Assembly (NCBI GenBank): GCA_002404055.1
Contig: DHIZ01000418.1
Span: forward strand, 1 to 38,262
Direction: 5' to 3'
Origin: Chloroflexi bacterium UBA4733
GTDB lineage: Bacteria > Chloroflexota > UBA4733
Length of the DNA: 38,262 nt
Part shown: positions 9,305 to 16,050 of the stretch, piece after piece
How the letters are laid out: every line of letters begins with the position of its first letter
Position numbering within the stretch: the stretch's first letter is position 1
Notes under the pieces: generated by a model
Told to the model about the DNA's origin: nothing
The model's database searches: none
The model's input: only the letters and a program-made list of their open reading frames with translations
Translations under genes and position numbers: made by a program

Positions 9305-9333
9305 ATAATAACAGCCGCGGCCAGTTCTGTCAA
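9305..9333 (-). promoter_or_regulatory. Promoter of the glycosidase/CoA-transferase operon
   Basis: On the minus strand a perfect -35 TTGACA (9333-9328) and a -10 TATTAT (9310-9305) are exactly 17 nt apart. Transcription should start near 9298 and run toward the glycosidase, CoA-transferase and hydratase genes. Operator O2 follows immediately. Confidence 0.8.
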
Positions 9334-9408
9334 GACCCCTCGGCAAGGGGGCAAGGGGGTTCACGCCTAATAGGTGCTTCGGCGTCGACGGGTATCGTAT
9401 CCGGCGCC

Positions 9409-9437
9409 TTGCCATGCGCTGCACCATGCCGTATAAT
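9409..9437 (+). promoter_or_regulatory. Promoter of the first lacI-family gene
   Basis: TTGCCA (9409-9414) and a consensus TATAAT (9432-9437) are 17 nt apart on the plus strand. Operator O1 begins 3 nt after the -10 box and covers the predicted start site, which suggests the regulator represses itself. The transcript would have a leader of about 320 nt. Confidence 0.8.
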
Positions 9438-9440
9438 CGT

Positions 9441-9454
9441 TGGGATCGGTCCCA
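9441..9454. promoter_or_regulatory. LacI-type operator O1, TGGGATCGGTCCCA
   Basis: A 14-bp near-palindrome with central CG, overlapping the transcription start of the lacI-family promoter. Thirteen of 14 bases match O2 at 9269-9282. Two near-identical operators at two divergent promoters, next to a LacI regulator, strongly suggest that this regulator binds both. Confidence 0.78.
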
Positions 9455-9491
9455 CCATTAAGACAAGGTTCAGCCCGCGCTCGGACGGACA

Positions 9492-9572
9492 TGACAGTTT
9501 GGGACGGTCTACCAGAGGGAAGGGCGGCCAAAGTGTAAAGTCGGTTTGAACCATGCCTAAGGGATGGTTCAA
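9492..9572. repeat. Hairpin repeat unit 1 in the lacI leader
   Basis: Imperfect arms TGACAGTTTGGG (9492-9503) and CCAAAGTGTAAA (9528-9539) flank a core TACCAGAGGGAA. Next comes TTGAACCAT (9546-9554), whose exact reverse complement ATGGTTCAA follows at 9564-9572 with a 9-nt loop. A related unit with the core in the opposite orientation follows at once, so this looks like a small repeat family (REP- or MITE-like). Confidence 0.7.
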
Positions 9573-9577
9573 TCGGG

Positions 9578-9661
9578 TGTGACAGTTTGACGGCCTTTCC
9601 CTCTGGTACACGGCCCCAAACTGTCACATCGTACCGCGCCTGGCTTGAACCATGTCTAAGG
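9578..9661. repeat. Hairpin repeat unit 2 in the lacI leader
   Basis: Perfect 12-bp arms TGTGACAGTTTG (9578-9589) and CAAACTGTCACA (9617-9628) enclose a 27-nt core containing TTTCCCTCTGGTA, the reverse complement of the unit 1 core. After 16 nt comes TTGAACCATGTCTAAGG (9645-9661), matching TTGAACCATGCCTAAGG of unit 1. The rest of the gap to the GTG at 9767 holds only the ribosome binding site. Confidence 0.72.
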
Positions 9662-9766
9662 TGGGCGTCATCCTGGCTACGGATGGGGCATTTGGCACCC
9701 ACGGCCAGCACTGGTACAACTAGAAAGGCACGCCATGCAGGACCGCCTCGGCAAGGAGCAGCACCA

Positions 9767-10834
9767 GTGCGCGATGGAGCACGACGGAAGACACCAGGGG
9801 TGACGATACTTGATGTGGCGCGACGGGCTGGGGTCTCACGGTCCACGGTGTCACGGGTGCTGACGGAGCACCCGAATGTCAGCCGGCGCGCCCGTGACGC
9901 TGTCGAACAAGCCGTGCAGGTGACGGGCTTTCACCCGAATGGCGTCGCCCGTTCACTGGTGTCTGGCCGCTCCACGCTGGTGGCCATCGTGGTGCCGAGT
10001 ATCAGTCACGATTTCTATGCCGATCTCGCCCGCGGCGTCGAAAAGGCGCTCGCGGACGACTTTGCGCTCGTGGTCATGACGACCGACGACGACCCCGAGC
10101 GCGAGCGCCGCGCCCTGGCGCATCTTCAAGAATCCCGCGTGGCCGGTGTCATCGTGTCGACCGTGCATGTGGATTCGCTGGATCACTTCGGCCGCGACAC
10201 GCCGGTCGTCTTTGTCAATCGCGGGCCCCGCCAGGCGAAGCACAGCGTGGTGGTATCCGACAACTTCCGGGGCGGCTACCTCGCCACCAATCTGCTGCTC
10301 CAGAGCGGGCACGAGCGCATCGGCCACGTCAGCCTCGCCCTTGACTTGCCGACGTCGCGCCGTCGGCACGATGGCTACCTGCAAGCACTTGGCGAGGCCG
10401 GCATCACGCCGCTACCTGAATGGAGCTTTCAGGCCGGTTTACGTATACCGGACGGCATCAGTCTGGGTGAGCGCCTGCTTGCTGAGAGGACGGGGGTCAC
10501 CGCGCTCTTCACCGATAGCGACACGCAGGCGGTCGGCATCATTGAGGCACTCTGGCGCCAGGGGCTGCGCGTTCCGCGCGATCTGAGTCTCGTCGGCTAC
10601 GATGATGGTCCGCTCGCGGCGCTCTCCCCTTTTGCGCTCACGAGTGTCCACACTCCTCGTGAATTGATGGGCGAACTGGCGGGTCGGCTGCTCAAGCAGG
10701 GGATACAGGTGGGCCGGCCGCTGGAAGCGCAGGAGATCGTGCTGCCCGTGGAGCTCATCACCCGAGCGTCGGTTGGTAAGCCACGCCGTCAGCGGAAGCT
10801 AGGCTCGACGACCACGAGTGACGACGTTGAGTGA
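9767..10834 (+). CDS. LacI-family transcriptional regulator 1
   Basis: 355 aa. The helix-turn-helix starts at TILDVARRAGVSRSTVSRVL (residues 13-32), with recognition positions Arg, Ser and the conserved Arg. The hinge region and periplasmic-binding-protein-like effector domain follow (VAIVVPSISHDFYADLARGV; FVNRGP; LVGYDDGPLAALSPFALTSV). The open frame reaches back to 9587, but GTG 9767 has AAGGAG at 9753-9758 (8 nt spacing) and gives a normal LacI N-terminus. Its own promoter and the divergent glycosidase promoter each carry a TGGGATCGnTCCCA operator, so it most likely represses both. The inducer is presumably a sugar or sugar acid used by the cluster. Two binding-protein homologues and a dehydrogenase follow on the same strand. 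Confidence 0.92.
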   Translation: MRDGARRKTPGVTILDVARRAGVSRSTVSRVLTEHPNVSRRARDAVEQAVQVTGFHPNGVARSLVSGRSTLVAIVVPSISHDFYADLARGVEKALADDFALVVMTTDDDPERERRALAHLQESRVAGVIVSTVHVDSLDHFGRDTPVVFVNRGPRQAKHSVVVSDNFRGGYLATNLLLQSGHERIGHVSLALDLPTSRRRHDGYLQALGEAGITPLPEWSFQAGLRIPDGISLGERLLAERTGVTALFTDSDTQAVGIIEALWRQGLRVPRDLSLVGYDDGPLAALSPFALTSVHTPRELMGELAGRLLKQGIQVGRPLEAQEIVLPVELITRASVGKPRRQRKLGSTTTSDDVE

Positions 10835-10883
10835 GGCGGGCGGCCATGATCCACTGCCGACCTCAGACCGGAGGAGCGAGCCG

Positions 10884-12056
10884 ATGATTGAACTTCGCGG
10901 TATAACCTGGGACCACCCGCGCGGGCTTGCTCCGCTGGTCGCCACGGCCCACGTCCTCCAACTGGCGGATCCCTCGCTTTCGATCCGCTGGGAGGCCCGA
11001 TCACTGCACGCCTTTGGCGCCCAGCCCCTCTCAGCGCTTGCCGGAGAGTTCGATCTGCTCGTCCTGGACCATCCCTTTGTTGGCACCGTCGCTCTGGAGC
11101 AGAGCCTGCTTCCCCTGGAAACGGTGCTGCCGGCGCCGTTTCTGACGGAGCAAGCGACAGACAGCGTTGGACAGAGCCATGCGAGCTACCGATATGGTGG
11201 ACACCAGTGGGCGTTGGCCATCGATGCGGCGACACAGGTGAGCGCGTACCGCCCCGACCTCCTGGCAGCACTGGGTTGTTCCCCACCGTGTTCCTGGCCG
11301 GAGGTGTTGCAGTTCGCACAGACGTTCCCAACGCGTTTGGCCCTTCCCCTGACACCGGTGAACGCCATCTCCTGTTTCTTGACGCTCTGCGCGGCCAGGG
11401 GCGAGACACCCATGGCAGCAAACGACCACGTCGTTTCCCGCCAACAGGGCAGCGACGCCCTCCATTGGCTGATAGGCCTGTTGCGCGCCGCGCATCCGGC
11501 GTCGCTGCAACTTGATCCCCCAACGGCGCTGGAGCAGTTGAGCGCGTCCGATTCGATCGCCTTCATTCCGCTCGTTTTCGGCTACTCCAACTACAGCCGC
11601 CCGAACCAGCAGGGCCATCCCTGCCGGTTCGGGCCCCCGCCCGTCATGCCACCCTGCAGCCGACCGCGCGGCTCGCTCCTCGGCGGCGCTGGCCTTGCTA
11701 TATCAGCACGCTGCCAGCACGTCGAAGCGGCCGTGCGCTTCGCCCGGCTCGCCGCAGACCCGACCTGGCAACGCACGGGCTACGTCCTCGCCGGCGGGCA
11801 GCCGGGCAATCGGCAAGCCTGGGTCGATCCGCTCGTGAATGCTGCCACGGGCGGTTTCTTTAGCGCTACCCTGGAAGCGCACGAACTGGCCTATCTGCGC
11901 CCCCGCTATCCTGGGTATCCGGCTTTTCAGGACGAACTGGGGCACCTCCTCCACCGCTTTTTGCGCGAAGGAGGGGAGCCTGATGAGCTACTGGACCGAT
12001 TCGATTGGCTCTATCGGAGCAGTCTGGAGCGCACGGGCGGCGCTCCGGCGTCCTGA
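10884..12056 (+). CDS. Solute-binding-protein homologue without signal peptide (A)
   Basis: 390 aa resembling ABC solute-binding proteins of the family 1/8 type, but the N-terminus MIELRGITWDHPRGLAPLVA has no hydrophobic signal or lipobox. It should therefore stay in the cytoplasm. The segment FDLLVLDHPFVGTVALEQSLLPLE corresponds to the first lobe, and the middle contains aromatic-rich and Pro-rich stretches. ATG 10884 has GGAGGAG (10870-10876) at 7 nt; an upstream in-frame start at 10818 lacks this support. It begins 49 nt after lacI-1 and is followed by a second protein of the same type. Two adjacent signal-less binding proteins are unlikely to be an import receptor. A cytoplasmic sensor or ligand carrier is possible; the function is unknown. 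Confidence 0.78.
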   Translation: MIELRGITWDHPRGLAPLVATAHVLQLADPSLSIRWEARSLHAFGAQPLSALAGEFDLLVLDHPFVGTVALEQSLLPLETVLPAPFLTEQATDSVGQSHASYRYGGHQWALAIDAATQVSAYRPDLLAALGCSPPCSWPEVLQFAQTFPTRLALPLTPVNAISCFLTLCAARGETPMAANDHVVSRQQGSDALHWLIGLLRAAHPASLQLDPPTALEQLSASDSIAFIPLVFGYSNYSRPNQQGHPCRFGPPPVMPPCSRPRGSLLGGAGLAISARCQHVEAAVRFARLAADPTWQRTGYVLAGGQPGNRQAWVDPLVNAATGGFFSATLEAHELAYLRPRYPGYPAFQDELGHLLHRFLREGGEPDELLDRFDWLYRSSLERTGGAPAS

Positions 12057-12145
12057 ATGTGCAGCGTGAGGCCTGGCCGATACGGCCTGGTACCGACCGT
12101 GCAGCGCACTTGGGCGGTGTCCGCATGGGGAAGAAGGAGCGATGT

Positions 12146-13402
12146 ATGGCCGCCACAGGGACGCTTTCCCTCGCCTATCGCCAATTTGGCGGCTTTGAGC
12201 GAGCGCTGACCCAACAGGCACAGGCCTACGCCAAGTTCGTTCCCGGCTTTGCCCTCGCCATGGCCCCGTTCGACGTGCAGGATCTTTATAGAGAGTTGAC
12301 GCGGGGCGACGGCTGCCGGTCGGGCAGGTACGACCTCGTGATGGCTCCCACCGACTGGCTGCCGGAACTCATGCAGTTGCGTCTGCTCCAGCCACTCAAT
12401 GAATTGCTCGCGGCAGATCCGCCGCCCGATTGGCCACAGGGCTGGTCACCCTCCATGCGCGCCTTACAAACAGCCGACGGTGGCGGGATCTATGGCCTCC
12501 CCTACCACGACGGCCCGGAAGTCTTTATGTACCGTACTGACCTCTTCGACGATCCAGACGAGCAAGCTCGGTTTCAGCAACGCACCGGGCATGCGCTGCA
12601 GCCACCGCAGACGTGGTCGGCATTCCTTGAGGTTGCCCGCTTCTTTACCCGTCCAGAGCGCGACCTCTATGGCTGTGTGGTCGCGGCCAAAGCCGATGGG
12701 CATAACAACGTCTACGATTTCCTGCTGCACCTGTGGACTCGCGGCGGACAACTCCTGCACGACGGCCGGCCCGCCTTCGCCAGTCCGATTGGGGAGCAGG
12801 CGCTCCAGTACTACATCGATCTTATGCATGCCCACCGGGTCACGCAACCTGAGCCATGGCAGTACGATAGCGTGGCGTCGGGCGAGTACTATGCCTCAGG
12901 GCGCGCCGCGATGATGTGGAACTGGTGCGGCTTCCAGGCGGTGGCCGACACCCCTTCCCTCTCGCGCATTTCAGGGCGGACGCGGGCGACCTTCCTGCCC
13001 CGTGGCGACGACGTTGGCGGCAGATCGGTGAGTCTCAACATCTATTGGGTGCTGGCGATTCCCTCCGGTTGTCGCGATGTGAACGCCGCCTACAGATTCC
13101 TGCGCCATCTCGCCACGCCCGCCATGGACCGGCTCACGACGCTTGCTGGAGGAAATGGGACGCGACTGTCGACCTGGCGCGACCCGGAGGTTCGCCAGCG
13201 CTATCAGTACTACGAGATTATCGAGCAAGTGCATGCGAACGTGGAGAGCCCGCCGCGACTTGCCCGCTACCCGGAGATCAACGAGGTGCTCAACGACATG
13301 ATGCAGCGCGCGACGATGTCCGAAGGGAATGCGCATAGTCTCCTCGCGGAGGCGCGCGCGTGCGTTGCCAGCATTCTGGAACCGGACCGACCATCGCTTT
13401 GA
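12146..13402 (+). CDS. Solute-binding-protein homologue without signal peptide (B)
   Basis: 418 aa. The central part is clearly binding-protein-like: GGGIYGLPYHDGPEVFMYRT, NNVYDFLLHLWTRGGQLL and FLRHLATPAMDRL. Even so, the N-terminus MAATGTLSLAYRQFGGFERA carries no signal peptide or lipobox. ATG 12146 has AAGGAG (12134-12139) at 6 nt; starts at 12005 and 12125 are less well supported and also give no export signal. It lies 89 nt after homologue A and 36 nt before the Gfo/Idh/MocA gene. The ligand cleft residues look intact (many Trp/Tyr), so it probably still binds a small molecule, but in the cytoplasm. Whether A and B form a complex is unknown. Confidence 0.78.
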   Translation: MAATGTLSLAYRQFGGFERALTQQAQAYAKFVPGFALAMAPFDVQDLYRELTRGDGCRSGRYDLVMAPTDWLPELMQLRLLQPLNELLAADPPPDWPQGWSPSMRALQTADGGGIYGLPYHDGPEVFMYRTDLFDDPDEQARFQQRTGHALQPPQTWSAFLEVARFFTRPERDLYGCVVAAKADGHNNVYDFLLHLWTRGGQLLHDGRPAFASPIGEQALQYYIDLMHAHRVTQPEPWQYDSVASGEYYASGRAAMMWNWCGFQAVADTPSLSRISGRTRATFLPRGDDVGGRSVSLNIYWVLAIPSGCRDVNAAYRFLRHLATPAMDRLTTLAGGNGTRLSTWRDPEVRQRYQYYEIIEQVHANVESPPRLARYPEINEVLNDMMQRATMSEGNAHSLLAEARACVASILEPDRPSL

Positions 13403-13438
13403 GGGGCGGCGTTCTCCCGAAGAAAGGAGCGAAGACGG

Positions 13439-14569
13439 TTGACAACGTCACACGTCACTGGAAAGCGGAGCGATGCTGTCCTGCGGGAGGCACTCGACCT
13501 GGACCAGCCGATCCCGATCTCACGGGAAGCGCAGCAGGTTGGCATCGCCTCCATCGGCGCCGGCGCGATCGTCCGCGCCTGCCACCTGCCCGTGTATCGA
13601 CGGGCCGGGTTGAATCTGCGCGGCGTGTATGACGTGGACCAGGACGCCGCCACTGCGCTGGCACGGGATTTTGGCCTGCCGCGCGTCTACCGGACCCTTG
13701 ATGAACTGCTCGCTGACCCCGCCGTGCTCGTCGTTGACGTGGCGATTCCGGCCATCGCCCAACCGGCAGTTGCCCACCGGGCGGTTCAGGCAGGGAAGCA
13801 CTTGCTCTGTCAAAAGCCGCTTGCTGAGGATTGGCAAGTGGCGTGTGATCTGGTGCAGGCAGCACAGGACGCGCACGTCAAACTCGCGGTGAACCAGCAG
13901 ATGCGCTGGGCTGGCGGTATCAGGGCAGTGAAGGCACTGCTCCGCCAGGAACTGTTGGGACAACCCTTCGCTGCGGCGATCACGGTGAACGTTCGGACCC
14001 CGTGGGAGAACTGGCCCTGGTTGCTGGAGAAGCGCATGCACGAGGTCATGTACCACAGCATTCACTATCTGGACAGTCTGCGTTTCCTCCTCGGCGATCC
14101 CGCCTGGGTCTACGCACACGGCGCCCGCTTCCCGGGTTTCCCCGCCAAGGGGGAAACGCGCACGGTCATCGTTCTGGAGTATGACTCCCCCGCTGATCTG
14201 CGAGCGGTCATCCATGATGAGCACCACAACCAGTCGGACGAACAGGACTGGTCGGCGACTTTCCAGATTGAGGGCACCATGGGAACGGCTCGGGGCACCA
14301 TCGGCGCACTCTACGACTACCCCCGTGGCCGGACGGACACCCTGGCCTTTTCCTCCCAACGCATCCAGCGAGGCCTGTGGCTTCAGCCGACGTTGAGTAC
14401 TCGTTGGTTCCCGGATGCCTTCCTGGGTCCGATGGCCTCGCTCCTCTCGGCGATGCTCGAGGACGGTGAACCGGAAACGTCCGGCACCGACAACCTCTTG
14501 ACCTTGCGCCTGGTATTCGACGCCTATCGGTCCATGCAGGAGCGCTGCGCGATCCGCCTCGCTCCATGA
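13439..14569 (+). CDS. Gfo/Idh/MocA-family oxidoreductase 1
   Basis: 376 aa. The NAD(P)-binding fold starts at VGIASIGAGAIVRACHLP (residues 34-51). The usual EKP signature reads CQKPLA, with Gln125 replacing the common Glu while Lys126 is kept. The C-terminal sheet domain contains HSIHYLDSLRFLLG with the His/Asp pair usual for sugar dehydrogenases. Start TTG 13439 has AAAGGAG (13423-13429) at 9 nt; the roughly 33 residues before the Rossmann fold form an extra N-terminal arm. It is the last gene of the plus-strand LacI-1 group. It probably oxidises or reduces a sugar, inositol or glycoside derivative taken up by the cluster; the substrate is unknown. Confidence 0.88.
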   Translation: MTTSHVTGKRSDAVLREALDLDQPIPISREAQQVGIASIGAGAIVRACHLPVYRRAGLNLRGVYDVDQDAATALARDFGLPRVYRTLDELLADPAVLVVDVAIPAIAQPAVAHRAVQAGKHLLCQKPLAEDWQVACDLVQAAQDAHVKLAVNQQMRWAGGIRAVKALLRQELLGQPFAAAITVNVRTPWENWPWLLEKRMHEVMYHSIHYLDSLRFLLGDPAWVYAHGARFPGFPAKGETRTVIVLEYDSPADLRAVIHDEHHNQSDEQDWSATFQIEGTMGTARGTIGALYDYPRGRTDTLAFSSQRIQRGLWLQPTLSTRWFPDAFLGPMASLLSAMLEDGEPETSGTDNLLTLRLVFDAYRSMQERCAIRLAP

Positions 14570-14684
14570 TGAGCTCCTCCGGGGAACCTCGGCCGCGGTT
14601 ATCTGAGCGGAAACGTACGAACTCGCAGCGGTCCGCAGACACAGGGGAATCCTCATCGGAACACGCCATTCGACACCCCCAATC

Positions 14685-14731
14685 GCAGACGCTTAATCAG
14701 CTGGTTCCGGGTCCGAGTCCCGGGCGGCTCA
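14685..14731 (+). pseudogene. Degenerate 3' half of tRNA-Lys(CTT), possible att remnant
   Basis: Reading with standard tRNA numbering, 14685-14731 corresponds to positions 27-73. The anticodon stem GCAGA/TCAGC has one mismatch; the loop CGCTTAA contains anticodon CTT and A37. A 5-nt variable loop follows, then a perfect 5-bp T stem (CCGGG/CCCGG) around TCCGAGT, then GCGGCTC as 3' acceptor strand and A73. The D arm and 5' acceptor strand are absent, position 33 is G instead of U, and the T loop has C for the second T. It is therefore not functional. tRNA 3' halves are typically left at one end of elements integrated by tyrosine recombinases; no integrase is in the window. Confidence 0.6.
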
Positions 14732-14843
14732 GCACCATTGCCCTCTGGCTGGGGTGCTCTTGGGGCGTGAACAGGACCGTGGCGCGAGCATGCCGCAGGC
14801 GGTCAGACAGCCCTACCAGCCCGGCATCCCATTGGCGAACATT

Positions 14844-14861
14844 CGTGGTATCGTTTCCACG
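14844..14861. promoter_or_regulatory. LacI-type operator upstream of second lacI gene
   Basis: CGTGGTATCGTTTCCACG is an 18-bp near-palindrome with central CG and seven of nine pairs matched. It lies 62 nt upstream of the second lacI start. Its right half CGTTTCCACG recurs exactly upstream of the fucosidase gene (16005-16014). This suggests one regulator for both promoters and self-regulation. Confidence 0.65.
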
Positions 14862-14923
14862 CCGGCATGTGATTGGCACTGCCGTGTCCGCGTGGAACAA
14901 CAGATTGCAAGGCAAGGCGAGCG

Positions 14924-15964
14924 ATGAGCACGATCCATGATGTTGCGCGCCTGGCCGATGTGGCCAGCGTCACGGTATCGCGGTACCTCAACAGCAATGC
15001 GCCGGTCAGTGCTGCCGCTCGCCGGCGCATTGAGGCGGCGATCGCCGAACTCGGCTATGTGCCGAACGCCCTGGCGCAGGGACTGAAGAGCCGCGCCACG
15101 CATACGCTCGGGCTGGTCGTGAGCGACGTCACCAATCCCTTCTTCACCACCATCGCCCGCGCCGTGGAGGACACCGCCCAGGCCGCCGGCTACTCGCTGA
15201 TCCTCTGCAACACCGACGAAGACCCGGAAAAGCAACGCCTCTATCTGGACGTGCTGCGCCGGAAGCGCATCGACGGCATCTTGATCGCCCCGGCCTCGGA
15301 TGACGGCGCCTCCATCCTGGATTGGCGGCGGCACTGTGGCCCCGTCTGTGTGCTGGACCGAACGCTGCAGCAACAGGCCGATACAGCGAGCGCCGAGATC
15401 GACACCGTGCGCGGTGACAGCACGGAGGCGGCGTGCCGCCTCGTCGCCCACCTGGTTGAGCATGGCCACCGCCGCATTGCCGTTATCACCGGCCCGGAAC
15501 ATATTTCCACAGCCACAGAACGTCTGGAGGGTTACGGGCAGGCCCTCAGCGAGGCCGGCATTCCGCTGGACCCGACGCTGATCCAGCGCTGTCCCTTCCG
15601 TGTGGAGAGCGGCTATGCTGCCGCCGACGCCTTGCTGCAGCAGGCGCAACCGCCGACCGCCTTCTTCGCCGCCAACAACTTCCTGACCATCGGCGTCCTG
15701 GCCGCCATCCGCAACCGTGGTCTGGTCGTGCCCAGGGATATCGCTGTCGTCGACTTCGACGAGATACCGCAGATCGCCCTGGTGCTCCCCTTCCTCACCG
15801 TGGCCGCGCAGGCCGTCCAGGAGATCGGCCGCCAGGGCGCGACCTATCTGCTGGAACGTCTGGCCCGCCTGCGCAGCCACGAGACGGCGCCGCTGCCTGG
15901 CCGGGAACTGGTGCTGCCGACGGAGATCATCATCCGGCAGTCCTGCGGTTGTCACGCCGATTAG
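14924..15964 (+). CDS. LacI-family transcriptional regulator 2
   Basis: 346 aa. The helix-turn-helix is STIHDVARLADVASVTVSRYL at the extreme N-terminus, with recognition residues Ser, Val and Arg, which differ from regulator 1. The effector domain follows: LGLVVSDVTNPFFTTIARAVE, DGILIAPAS, CVLDRT, VVDFDEIPQ. It ends in a CGC-containing tail. ATG 14924 has a modest AAGG (14914-14917) at 6 nt; upstream in-frame ATG 14873 would add residues not seen in the family. Operators related to each other lie upstream of this gene and upstream of the GH29 gene that follows 86 nt later, so it probably controls fucosidase expression, with a fucose-like inducer. The inducer is inferred. Confidence 0.92.
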   Translation: MSTIHDVARLADVASVTVSRYLNSNAPVSAAARRRIEAAIAELGYVPNALAQGLKSRATHTLGLVVSDVTNPFFTTIARAVEDTAQAAGYSLILCNTDEDPEKQRLYLDVLRRKRIDGILIAPASDDGASILDWRRHCGPVCVLDRTLQQQADTASAEIDTVRGDSTEAACRLVAHLVEHGHRRIAVITGPEHISTATERLEGYGQALSEAGIPLDPTLIQRCPFRVESGYAAADALLQQAQPPTAFFAANNFLTIGVLAAIRNRGLVVPRDIAVVDFDEIPQIALVLPFLTVAAQAVQEIGRQGATYLLERLARLRSHETAPLPGRELVLPTEIIIRQSCGCHAD

Positions 15965-15996
15965 GTACCTTGCCCACTTGCATGACAGGGCTGTCG

Positions 15997-16014
15997 GATG
16001 ATACCGTTTCCACG
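15997..16014. promoter_or_regulatory. Probable LacI-2 operator upstream of fucosidase gene
   Basis: GATGATACCGTTTCCACG shares the half-site CGTTTCCACG and the preceding TAYCG core with the operator at 14844-14861, but its left half is less symmetrical. It ends 36 nt upstream of the GH29 start codon. Confidence 0.55.
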
Positions 16015-16050
16015 TCAGCGTGAGTCAAGCTGACACGAAAGGATAGCGAC

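Larger units (their letters stand above)
14570..14923. other. Gene-free stretch before the second lacI gene
   Basis: These 354 nt hold no convincing gene. A 124-codon frame (14566-14940) has no recognisable protein. The stretch contains a degenerate tRNA-Lys 3' half (14685-14731) and a LacI-type operator (14844-14861). I see no clear -35/-10 pair for the second lacI gene. Confidence 0.6.

Noticed and set aside
9209..9427. N-terminal extension of the GHL6 glycosidase
   Set aside because: It overlaps the operon promoter and operator, so it would lie upstream of the transcript start; the sequence shows no family similarity.
14685..14731. Functional tRNA-Lys gene
   Set aside because: No D arm or 5' acceptor strand is found upstream, position 33 is not U, and the T loop is altered.
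14566..14940. 124-codon frame upstream of the second lacI gene
   Set aside because: No ribosome binding site or similarity; it spans the tRNA remnant and an operator.
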